A DNA stretch of 18,026 nucleotides from SpSt-398 sp033762195 (lineage in GTDB: Bacteria; Bacteroidota; Bacteroidia; Chitinophagales; Chitinophagaceae), in contig JANRLV010000061.1 of assembly GCA_033762195.1 (NCBI GenBank), forward strand, positions 1-18,026, in the 5' to 3' direction. The notes beneath the pieces were generated by a model. The model was given only the letters and a program-made list of their open reading frames with translations. It was not told the origin of the DNA and made no database searches. Shown here in pieces: positions 1 through 5,613 of this stretch (the first letter of the stretch is position 1; every line of letters starts with the position of its first letter). Made by a program: the position numbers and the translations under genes.

Positions 1-11
1 GAGGTGCGTCC

Positions 12-109
12 CATCTGTCATCCGTTCTCAGTCCTCTGTCATCCAACATCCAACATCCATCATCCAACATCCAACATCCAACATCTGTCCTCCGCCATCC
101 AACATCCCT
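12..109 (+). repeat. Degenerate heptanucleotide array, block 1 (14 units)
   Basis: Fourteen consecutive 7-bp units in perfect phase: mostly CATCCAA, with CATCTGT, CATCCGT, CATCCAT, CCTCTGT, CCTCCGC and one odd unit, TCTCAGT (26-32). After the last unit (CATCCCT, 103-109) comes a C-rich tail and then an A run (about 110-129). The array is open in the reading frame of the downstream gene and would add a spurious His/Pro/Ser-rich N-terminus, but it is better seen as non-coding. The same units recur at 12729-12840 (reverse), 12985-13082, 17814-17855 (reverse) and 17903-18026. Any inverted partner to the left would lie outside the window. Confidence 0.93.
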
Positions 110-160
110 CCCCGCCCCCTCCCCAAAAACTTTTGTTAAACCCCCAAATCCCCATCCAAA

Positions 161-200
161 ATACGAAAGAAATCGTAGTTTTATACGAAATTAATCGTAT
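161..200 (+). promoter_or_regulatory. Two tandem palindromic operators, BlaI-like candidates
   Basis: Two dyads of the form TACGA-N6-TCGTA sit 20-60 bp before the start codon at 220. The first is at 162-177; the second, at 183-200, has 6-bp arms ATACGA/TCGTAT. Their centres are 22 bp apart, about two helical turns, so two repressor dimers would bind the same face of the helix. A partial -7 box (TAGTTTTA, 176-183) lies between them and a bound repressor would cover it; no good -33 element is visible. The downstream protein resembles neighbours of BlaI/BlaR1 regulators, so a BlaI/MecI-family winged-helix repressor is the best guess. The palindromes are seen; the regulator is inferred. Confidence 0.6.
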
Positions 201-219
201 AACACATAAAACCAATTGT

Positions 220-1053
220 ATGGCAACAAAGAAATCAACGGGTATTTTGCTGCTGGCCGGGGGCCTGCTGGTGGCTGGCTCACTGACATTTATTTCCTGG
301 ACGGACAAACAACCTCAATCGCATTTTGGTGGTGACCGCTTTGTAAACGATACCACGCCCGAGAAATCAAGGAAGCGTGATGATAAGGTCAGGAACATTG
401 AAGAGGCCATTGAGGAAGTGGAGAAAGCCCGTCAGGAGCTGTCCCGAACCATTGAGGTGGATATGGCGCGTATGCAAAAAGAACTGGAAACAGGTCTCCG
501 GGAAATAGATGCGCAAAAGATCAGGATGGAAGTGGAAAAAAGTCTGAAGAGTATTGATATGGAGAAGATCCAGAAAGAGCTGAAAGAAAACATGGAAAAA
601 ATGGAGTTGAGTGACCGGGCTGAATTCAAGGAGGAAATGAAGCAGGTGGAAAAGGAAATGGAAAAGGCACGTATCGAGCTGGAGAAAGTAAAGGAGATCG
701 ACTTTAAGAATATGGAGAAAGAACTGGCCAAGGTGAAGGTGGAAATGAAGGATATCAAACCCCGGATCGAAGCGGAACTGAAAAAGGCAGAGAAGGAACT
801 GGATAAGGCCAAAGAGTCATTAAAAGAGACCAAGTCATTTATAGATGATTTGGCCAAGGCAGGGTTGATCGACAAAGACAAGGACTATACAATCGAGCAT
901 AAAAAGGGTGAGTTGTTTATCAATGGGCAAAAACAATCCGAGGCCACGTATAAGAAATTTGAAAATTATTTAAACAACCACAAGGAGTTTAAAATAAAGA
1001 AAGAGGCGGATGAGTTTGATATGCAGAGTGGAGAGCGGAAGGTTAGGATATAA
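220..1053 (+). CDS. Membrane-anchored coiled-coil protein, BlaR1-neighbour type
   Basis: 277 aa with the start at the ATG at 220 (residues MATKKSTG). The longer frame from position 4 only reads through the heptad array. Residues about 7-26 form one N-terminal membrane anchor or uncleaved signal; residues about 50-210 are a highly charged Lys/Glu-rich coiled coil with repeated MEKE/ELEK patterns. The last 60 or so residues form a small domain with the pattern GLIDKDKDYTIEHKKGELFI followed by NGQKQSEATYKKF. From memory, similar tails occur in Bacteroidota proteins fused to or next to M56/BlaR1-type sensor peptidases. The operators at 161-200 fit control by a BlaI-type repressor, but no blaI or blaR1 gene lies in the window. 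Function is unknown; a periplasmic structural or sensing role is a guess. The coding call is firm, the family link moderate. Confidence 0.85.
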   Translation: MATKKSTGILLLAGGLLVAGSLTFISWTDKQPQSHFGGDRFVNDTTPEKSRKRDDKVRNIEEAIEEVEKARQELSRTIEVDMARMQKELETGLREIDAQKIRMEVEKSLKSIDMEKIQKELKENMEKMELSDRAEFKEEMKQVEKEMEKARIELEKVKEIDFKNMEKELAKVKVEMKDIKPRIEAELKKAEKELDKAKESLKETKSFIDDLAKAGLIDKDKDYTIEHKKGELFINGQKQSEATYKKFENYLNNHKEFKIKKEADEFDMQSGERKVRI

Positions 1054-1080
1054 ATGGAAAATAAGGAATAAGAAAGACCC

Positions 1081-1122
1081 AATAAGAAATAAGGAAGTCG
1101 TTTGACTTCCTTATTTCTTATT
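1081..1122. terminator. Bidirectional hairpin terminator, A/T-rich
   Basis: A perfect 19-bp stem (1081-1099 with 1104-1122) closed by a GTTT loop lies between the convergent genes ending at 1053 (+) and 1146 (-). T-rich sequence follows on the + strand and A-rich sequence on the other side, so it can serve both genes. The stem is built from 7-bp units (AATAAGA, AATAAGG). The 18-mer just before it (1059-1076) recurs exactly in the terminator at 9344-9361. Confidence 0.85.
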
Positions 1123-1145
1123 TATTATTTTCTATTTCAAATTTC

Positions 1146-1565
1146 TCAATCGTCATTGTCCATAAAATGAAAGATCGATGGAAATAGTTTGGTCTCGCTG
1201 GTTAAAACCATCTCTACATTCAGCAGAAAGGCCTCATCGGTTTTGATGGTGATATTTTCCTTGGTTACTTTCTTGTAACCTTCTTTTTCAAAAACGAATT
1301 TATATACACCGGGTTTGAGGTCATCGAAGGCGTAATTGCCATTACAATCGGTGATGATCACTTTTTCTTTTTTGGAGGTCACATAAGCGGTGATGCTTAC
1401 ATCGCCCAAAGGTTTTTTGGATCCTGTTTGGATCACGCTTCCGTTGATCTCGTTGACCTTCTTATTAGGTGTTTCGTTATTGCAGGGTGAAGGAGATGCA
1501 CCGGCGTTGGCCCCAACAGCCGTAAGCATGGCCAGGGCAACTGCAAAGAATCGAAATGATTTCAT
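1146..1565 (-). CDS. Secreted carboxypeptidase-regulatory-like domain protein
   Basis: 139 aa. Residues 1 to about 21 are a signal peptide (MKSFRFFAVALAMLTAVGANA). Residues about 39-117 match a carboxypeptidase regulatory-like beta-sandwich (CarboxypepD_reg-like, a prealbumin-type fold). The typical pattern is visible: INGSVIQTGSKKPLGDVSI, then a turn at TDCNGNYAFDDLKPGVYKF and EGYKKV. In Bacteroidota this domain is common at the N-terminus of TonB-dependent receptors, but here it stands alone with no plug or barrel, so this is a small secreted or periplasmic protein of unknown role. It follows the flavoprotein gene at 1624-2568 by 58 bp on the same strand, and no clear -7 box is seen in that gap, so co-transcription is possible. 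It converges on the coiled-coil gene across the terminator at 1081-1122. Family call good, function open. Confidence 0.85.
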   Translation of the reverse strand: MKSFRFFAVALAMLTAVGANAGASPSPCNNETPNKKVNEINGSVIQTGSKKPLGDVSITAYVTSKKEKVIITDCNGNYAFDDLKPGVYKFVFEKEGYKKVTKENITIKTDEAFLLNVEMVLTSETKLFPSIFHFMDNDD

Positions 1566-1623
1566 GTGTAAAGGTTTTCGTTGTTAATGGTCTACACGCA
1601 GTTCATCCGACACAGTATCAAAA

Positions 1624-2568
1624 TTATAGCATTTTTATCGGATGTTTCAATGCTTCTTCAAACTCTTTTATCATATTTTTTACGATGGTTTCGGCAGGTA
1701 AAATTTCGCGGATCAGCGAACTTACCTGTCCGATCTCTAACTCTCCTTCCTCCATATCACCTTCAAACATTCCTTTTTTTGCCCGGGCGCGACCTAATAT
1801 ATTTTTTAATTCTTCATGCGTAGCGCCTCTTTGCTCAGCAGCTAACACTTGATCAAAAAAATTGTTTCGTAGTAATCGAACAGGGGTTAATTTCTTCATC
1901 ATCAATTGGGTATCCCCTTCCTGGCTTTGAATAACCTTATTTTTGAAATGAATATGGGCGGAAGCTTCTTCACTCGCCACAAAGCGGCTGCCTACCTGTA
2001 CGCCTTCTGCACCCAGCACCATGGCCGCCATCATCTGTCTGCCGGTGGCGATCCCACCAGCAGCTATAACGGGGATCTTTACGCTATTTACCACGGCGGG
2101 TACCAAAACCAGGGTAGTGGTTTCTTCCCGGCCGTTATGTCCACCGGCCTCAAATCCTTCCGCAACCACCGCATCACAACCTGCTTGTTCCGCTTTCAAG
2201 GCAAAGCGGGTACTACTCACCACATGTACCACCGTTATGCCATGTTCTTTGAGTTTAGGTGTTAATACTGCCGGGTTTCCTGCACTGGTGAATACGATCT
2301 TCACGCCTTCATCGATCAGGATATCCACCTGCTTTTCCAGGTCGGCATATAAGAGTGGGATATTTACCCCAAAGGGTTTGTCGGTAGCCGCCTTGCATTT
2401 TTGCAGGTGTTCGCGAAAGACATCGGGGTACATGGAACCACTGCCAATGATTCCCAATCCCCCGGCATTGCTGACGGCAGAAGCCAGTCGCCAGCCACTT
2501 GTCCAAACCATACCGGCCTGAATGAGTGGATATTTGATTCCGAAAAGTTGGGTGATGCGATTTGTCAT
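1624..2568 (-). CDS. Nitronate monooxygenase / FabK-type enoyl-ACP reductase family flavoprotein
   Basis: 314 aa, a full-length FMN-binding TIM barrel of the 2-nitropropane dioxygenase superfamily. Visible motifs are RITQLFGIKYPLIQAGM (4-20), AGGLGIIGSG (35-44), DKPFGVNIPL (63-72), AEGFEAGGHNG (136-146) with catalytic-type His144, the phosphate-binding IPVIAAGGIATG (165-176) and LGAEGVQVGSRF (185-196). His144 falls at the position I recall for Streptococcus FabK, and the overall length and C-terminal GDMEEGELEIGQV segment also fit FabK, whereas automatic annotation would usually say nitronate monooxygenase. The two activities cannot be separated from sequence alone. The likely role is oxidation of nitronates, or NAD(P)H-dependent reduction of trans-2-enoyl-ACP in fatty acid synthesis. 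It has its own -7 box 4 nt before the ATG. Confidence 0.9.
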   Translation of the reverse strand: MTNRITQLFGIKYPLIQAGMVWTSGWRLASAVSNAGGLGIIGSGSMYPDVFREHLQKCKAATDKPFGVNIPLLYADLEKQVDILIDEGVKIVFTSAGNPAVLTPKLKEHGITVVHVVSSTRFALKAEQAGCDAVVAEGFEAGGHNGREETTTLVLVPAVVNSVKIPVIAAGGIATGRQMMAAMVLGAEGVQVGSRFVASEEASAHIHFKNKVIQSQEGDTQLMMKKLTPVRLLRNNFFDQVLAAEQRGATHEELKNILGRARAKKGMFEGDMEEGELEIGQVSSLIREILPAETIVKNMIKEFEEALKHPIKML

Positions 2569-2572
2569 ACGC

Positions 2573-2580
2573 CAAATATA
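2573..2580 (-). promoter_or_regulatory. -7 box TATATTTG, near-leaderless promoter of the flavoprotein gene
   Basis: On the minus strand a perfect Bacteroidota -7 element (TAnnTTTG) ends only 4 nt before the ATG at 2568. If transcription starts at the usual distance, the mRNA would begin at or next to the start codon. No good -33 TTG is seen at the expected distance, so the promoter is a candidate only. Confidence 0.5.
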
Positions 2581-2609
2581 GCTAAAGGCTAAAAGCGAAT
2601 TGCTTTTAC

Positions 2610-3602
2610 CTAGCCCAGGTCGATATCGGTATTGTCCCCAATATTTAGGGTCCTGGTTTCTCCACAGATACCTGTATCACTTCCGATGAGGGAACTATCC
2701 AGAACGATATCAATGAGGTTAGAAAAAGACCCGATGATGGAATTGCGGATGATCGAGGAATCCACGGTTGTATTTTCCCCGATACTTACATTCGGTCCAA
2801 CAATGGAGTTCTTGATGATACAACCTTCTCCAATGCTGACAGGTTGGATGATCACGGCGTTCTCCGATTTATAATTGTATTCCACCTGGCCGGCGAATTT
2901 CTTCAGCAAGGTGGCATTTGATTCGAGCAATGTTTCTTTTTTGCCACAATCAAACCAATTCTCTACGCGAAAAGATTTAAACTGTACCCCACGGCGTATC
3001 ATGCAATCCAGTGCATCGGTCAGACTGAATTCGCCGCGGTTCTTTAATCCCTGATTGATATTGTCATCGAGGCATTGAAACATCTGTTCACTTTCCCGGA
3101 TCTTGTACACGCCTACCAGCGCCATATTGGATTTAGGGATCTGTGGTTTTTCCACCACATGTTCGATAAACCCTTCTTCATCCATTTCGGCCACCCCGAA
3201 TTCGCGGGGATCATCTACTTTTTTTACACCCAGCATGGAATATGGTGAATTCAGCACCTCTTTGACATCATACTCGCAAATAGAATCACCCAACACCACG
3301 AATACTTCATCCTTGCCCACTAATTTTTTAGCGAGGGTTACGGCATGACCGATCCCCTGCCGGTCGGTTTGATATACATAGGAGGCTTTGATACCCGGAT
3401 AATGCTCTGTTACATAATCCTGGATCTTATCACCCAGATATCCAACAATAAAGATGAATTCATTGATCCCGGCGTCTTTCAACTGGTCGATGATGATGCT
3501 AAGCACCGTTTTTCCGGCCAGGGGGATGAGCGCCTTTGGTTGAGTATATGTATGGGGACGAAGCTTGGTACCGGCTCCGGCTACTGGTATGATTGCCTTC
3601 AT
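2610..3602 (-). CDS. Sugar-1-phosphate nucleotidyltransferase with left-handed beta-helix tail
   Basis: 330 aa. The N-terminal Rossmann-like nucleotidyltransferase domain covers about 1-235. The signature loop is at 9-23 (GAGTKLRPHTYTQPK); note Lys13, where most family members have Arg. The metal-binding aspartate is in VVLGDS (102-107), the sugar-site EKP is at 151-153, and NWFDCGKKE (215-223) matches the usual W-x-D-x-G segment. Residues about 248-320 carry hexapeptide-type repeats (IIQPVSIGEGCIIKNSIVG and following), a left-handed beta-helix as in long RmlA/GlmU-like enzymes. It probably joins a sugar-1-phosphate to an NTP for cell-wall or polysaccharide precursors; the exact sugar and nucleotide (dTTP, UTP or GTP) cannot be told. 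It is divergent from glyA across 97 bp. The flavoprotein gene follows 41 bp downstream but has its own -7 box. Confidence 0.9.
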   Translation of the reverse strand: MKAIIPVAGAGTKLRPHTYTQPKALIPLAGKTVLSIIIDQLKDAGINEFIFIVGYLGDKIQDYVTEHYPGIKASYVYQTDRQGIGHAVTLAKKLVGKDEVFVVLGDSICEYDVKEVLNSPYSMLGVKKVDDPREFGVAEMDEEGFIEHVVEKPQIPKSNMALVGVYKIRESEQMFQCLDDNINQGLKNRGEFSLTDALDCMIRRGVQFKSFRVENWFDCGKKETLLESNATLLKKFAGQVEYNYKSENAVIIQPVSIGEGCIIKNSIVGPNVSIGENTTVDSSIIRNSIIGSFSNLIDIVLDSSLIGSDTGICGETRTLNIGDNTDIDLG

Positions 3603-3666
3603 TGGTTTTTATTGATGCAAAAGCACCCGAAAGTAACGAAAAAACAAACAACAAAAACTTATACGA

Positions 3667-3691
3667 TTGAGGGGGTTAGGCCTTAATTTTG
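3667..3691 (+). promoter_or_regulatory. glyA promoter candidate, very short leader
   Basis: A perfect -7 box TAATTTTG (3684-3691) lies 8 nt before the glyA ATG at 3700. A TTG at 3667-3669 is 14 bp upstream, shorter than the usual spacing, so the -33 part is weak. Transcription would begin about 4-5 nt before the start codon. This supports the ATG at 3700 over the upstream in-frame ATG at 3667, which lies inside the promoter. Confidence 0.6.
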
Positions 3692-3699
3692 TGCCCATT

Positions 3700-4977
3700 A
3701 TGCAAAAAGATACACAGGTTTTTGATTTGATCAACAAAGAGCTGGATCGCCAGCGTCATGGCATCGAACTCATCGCGTCGGAAAACTTTACCTCCCTGCA
3801 GGTCATGCAGGCAATGGGAACCGTACCTACCAATAAATATGCCGAGGGCTACCCGGGCAAAAGATACTATGGTGGTTGTGAGATCGTGGACCAGATCGAA
3901 ACCCTGGCCATTGACCGGTTAAAAAAGATCTTTAACGCCAGTTGGGCGAATGTGCAACCGCATAGTGGGGCCCAGGCCAACGGCGCGGTATTCCTGGCTG
4001 TATTAAAACCAGGTGATAAAGTATTGGGACTTGACCTGAGTATGGGTGGTCACCTGACTCACGGCAGTCCGGCGAATTTCAGTGGCAAGACCTATCATGC
4101 CCTGCACTATGGTGTAACCAAAGATGGTTTAGTGGATTATGACCAGATGGAAGCCATTGCCACGAAGGAAAAACCCAGAATGATTATTTGTGGAGCTTCT
4201 GCCTACAGCCGTGATTGGGATTATAAACGTATCCGTGCCATCGCCGACTCAATCGGTGCGGTGGTTTTGGCAGATATTGCACACCCTGCCGGACTGATCG
4301 CCACCGGATTGCTGAATGACCCCTTTGATCATTGCCATATTGTGACCTCCACTACCCATAAGACCCTCCGTGGTCCCCGGGGTGGTATCATTGCATTGCG
4401 ACATGATTTTGAAAATACCTGGGGGGTAAAAGATCCAAAAGGTAACCTGAGGACCATGAGCCAATTGCTTGACCTGGCTGTTTTCCCGGGAACACAGGGC
4501 GGCCCCCTCGAACATGTGATCGCTGCCAAAGCCGTTGCCTTCGGAGAGATCCTTTCCGATGGATTCAAAGCCTACGGACAACAAGTCATCGCCAATGCCC
4601 AAGCCATGGCCAAAGCCTTTGTAAGCCGTGGATATAACCTCATCAGTGATGGTACGGACAATCACCTGATGCTGATCGACCTGAGAAACAAGAACCTGAC
4701 CGGGAAAAAAGCACAGGAAACCCTGGATAAAGCGCATATCACCCTGAATAAAAATGCGGTACCTTTTGATGATAAATCACCCTTTGTTACCTCGGGTATC
4801 CGGGTAGGTGTTCCCGCGATCACCACACGCGGATTAAAGGAACCCCATATGGAAACAGTGGTCGCCCTCATCGATAAGGTTTTGATGAACACAGAAGATG
4901 AATCACTGATCCTGGGCGTGAAAGGAGAAGTAAAGGAATTCATGAAACAATTCCCGCTTTATCCCGAATTAGGCTAA
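3700..4977 (+). CDS. glyA: Serine hydroxymethyltransferase
   Basis: 425 aa, normal length for the bacterial enzyme. It is a PLP enzyme of fold type I that converts serine and tetrahydrofolate to glycine and 5,10-methylene-tetrahydrofolate, the main source of one-carbon units for purine and thymidylate synthesis, in the cytoplasm. Motifs: ELIASENF (23-30), NKYAEGYPGKRYYGG (45-59), VQPHSGAQAN (85-94), DIAHPAGLI (192-200), the PLP lysine Lys221 in TSTTHKTLRGPRGG (216-229), and VFPGTQGGP (261-269). The start was set at 3700: it begins at the expected MQKDTQVFDL, and the upstream ATG at 3667 overlaps the promoter. A hairpin follows the stop, then a DUF4293 gene 64 bp on. No truncation or missing catalytic residue is seen. 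Confidence 0.98.
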   Translation: MQKDTQVFDLINKELDRQRHGIELIASENFTSLQVMQAMGTVPTNKYAEGYPGKRYYGGCEIVDQIETLAIDRLKKIFNASWANVQPHSGAQANGAVFLAVLKPGDKVLGLDLSMGGHLTHGSPANFSGKTYHALHYGVTKDGLVDYDQMEAIATKEKPRMIICGASAYSRDWDYKRIRAIADSIGAVVLADIAHPAGLIATGLLNDPFDHCHIVTSTTHKTLRGPRGGIIALRHDFENTWGVKDPKGNLRTMSQLLDLAVFPGTQGGPLEHVIAAKAVAFGEILSDGFKAYGQQVIANAQAMAKAFVSRGYNLISDGTDNHLMLIDLRNKNLTGKKAQETLDKAHITLNKNAVPFDDKSPFVTSGIRVGVPAITTRGLKEPHMETVVALIDKVLMNTEDESLILGVKGEVKEFMKQFPLYPELG

Positions 4978-4982
4978 TGATC

Positions 4983-5020
4983 AGTAATTAATAATAAATA
5001 GTTATTGATTATTAATTACT
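4983..5020. terminator. A/T-rich hairpin after glyA, terminator or attenuator
   Basis: A perfect 13-bp inverted repeat (4983-4995 with 5008-5020, AGTAATTAATAAT/ATTATTAATTACT) extends imperfectly to the glyA stop codon and to 5026. It separates glyA from the DUF4293 gene on the same strand. The T run expected of an intrinsic terminator is poor, so partial read-through is likely. The sequence shows 7-bp phasing (ATTGATT, ATTAATT, ACTCATT), as in the other two A/T-rich terminators. Confidence 0.65.
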
Positions 5021-5041
5021 CATTATAAAAACTCACTCACG

Positions 5042-5464
5042 ATGATACAACGTATTCAATCTGTTTGGCTCCTGCTGGCGGCTGTTCTCGGTGTGCTGAG
5101 CTACCAGCTTCCCTTTTATGAAGCTACAAACCAGAGCACAGATACCATGAGTGGTGGAGTAACCTATGTGAACGGAGGAAGTAATCTATTTCTGGTAGTC
5201 CTAACAGGCGCCACGATCTTTCTGGCACTGGCCTCGATCTTTTTTTATAAGAAACGAAAACAGCAATTGAGGATTACGATCGTGGGGACTGTTTTATCCA
5301 TCGTATTGGTCATACTCAACTTTACCGCCATGCGCAAATTGGGCGGCTCAGTTCCTTCCCTTACGGCCCTGGTTGTTTTTGCAATACCGGTATTGTTTGT
5401 ATTGGCCGCGAGAGGTATTTGGAAGGATGAGAAGTTGGTGGAGAGTTTGGATCGACTGAGATAG
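5042..5464 (+). CDS. DUF4293 family integral membrane protein
   Basis: 140 aa. It begins MIQRIQSVWLLLAAVLGVLS, the characteristic start of the Bacteroidota DUF4293 family. Four hydrophobic segments can be seen: about 6-24, 48-69, 78-97 and 106-125. A short polar loop (about 28-45) follows the first segment, a basic KKRKQQ stretch (70-75) follows the second, and the charged C-terminus is probably cytoplasmic. Function of the family is unknown. It lies 64 bp after glyA, past a hairpin, so it may be transcribed by read-through or from an unseen promoter. It converges with uvrA across a 41-bp-arm inverted repeat that starts 3 bp after its stop codon. Confidence 0.88.
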   Translation: MIQRIQSVWLLLAAVLGVLSYQLPFYEATNQSTDTMSGGVTYVNGGSNLFLVVLTGATIFLALASIFFYKKRKQQLRITIVGTVLSIVLVILNFTAMRKLGGSVPSLTALVVFAIPVLFVLAARGIWKDEKLVESLDRLR

Positions 5465-5467
5465 GAT

Positions 5468-5609
5468 TTGACCGCTGAGAACATGAGAACGCAGAGATGC
5501 GCAGAGATTTTACCCTTTAAAATGATTAAAATTTATCCGTTAATATTTCCTGGTTTTTTTTGAACATTATCTCTGCGAGACTCTGCGCTCTCATGTTCTC
5601 TGCGGTGAA
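5468..5609. repeat. Long inverted repeat (41-bp arms) between convergent genes
   Basis: Left arm 5468-5508 and right arm 5569-5609 are inverted copies with 35 of 41 matches, around a 60-bp A/T-rich spacer. The arms are made of GAGAACA/GCAGAGA-like motifs with a loose 8-10-bp period. The right arm ends 4 bp before the uvrA stop codon, and the left arm starts 3 bp after the DUF4293 stop, so the element fills almost the whole gap. No coding sequence, no obvious target-site duplication. It could be a MITE-like repeat and may also end transcription from both sides. Confidence 0.85.
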
Positions 5610-5613
5610 TAGT

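Noticed and set aside
4..219. N-terminal extension of the coiled-coil gene through the heptad array
   Set aside because: The peptide is only a translation of the repeat (His/Pro/Ser/Ile/Gln pattern); the ATG at 220 follows the operators and begins a proper membrane anchor.
432..881. Antisense open frame opposite the coiled-coil gene
   Set aside because: Its Ser/Phe/Ile-rich product mirrors the Lys/Glu-rich coding strand; it has no independent support.
3667..3699. Upstream ATG start for glyA
   Set aside because: It would place the N-terminus inside the -7 box TAATTTTG and add eleven residues not expected in serine hydroxymethyltransferases.
5468..5609. tRNA or structured RNA gene in the inverted repeat
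   Set aside because: No cloverleaf, anticodon or TPsiC-like motif was found; the fold is one long imperfect stem.
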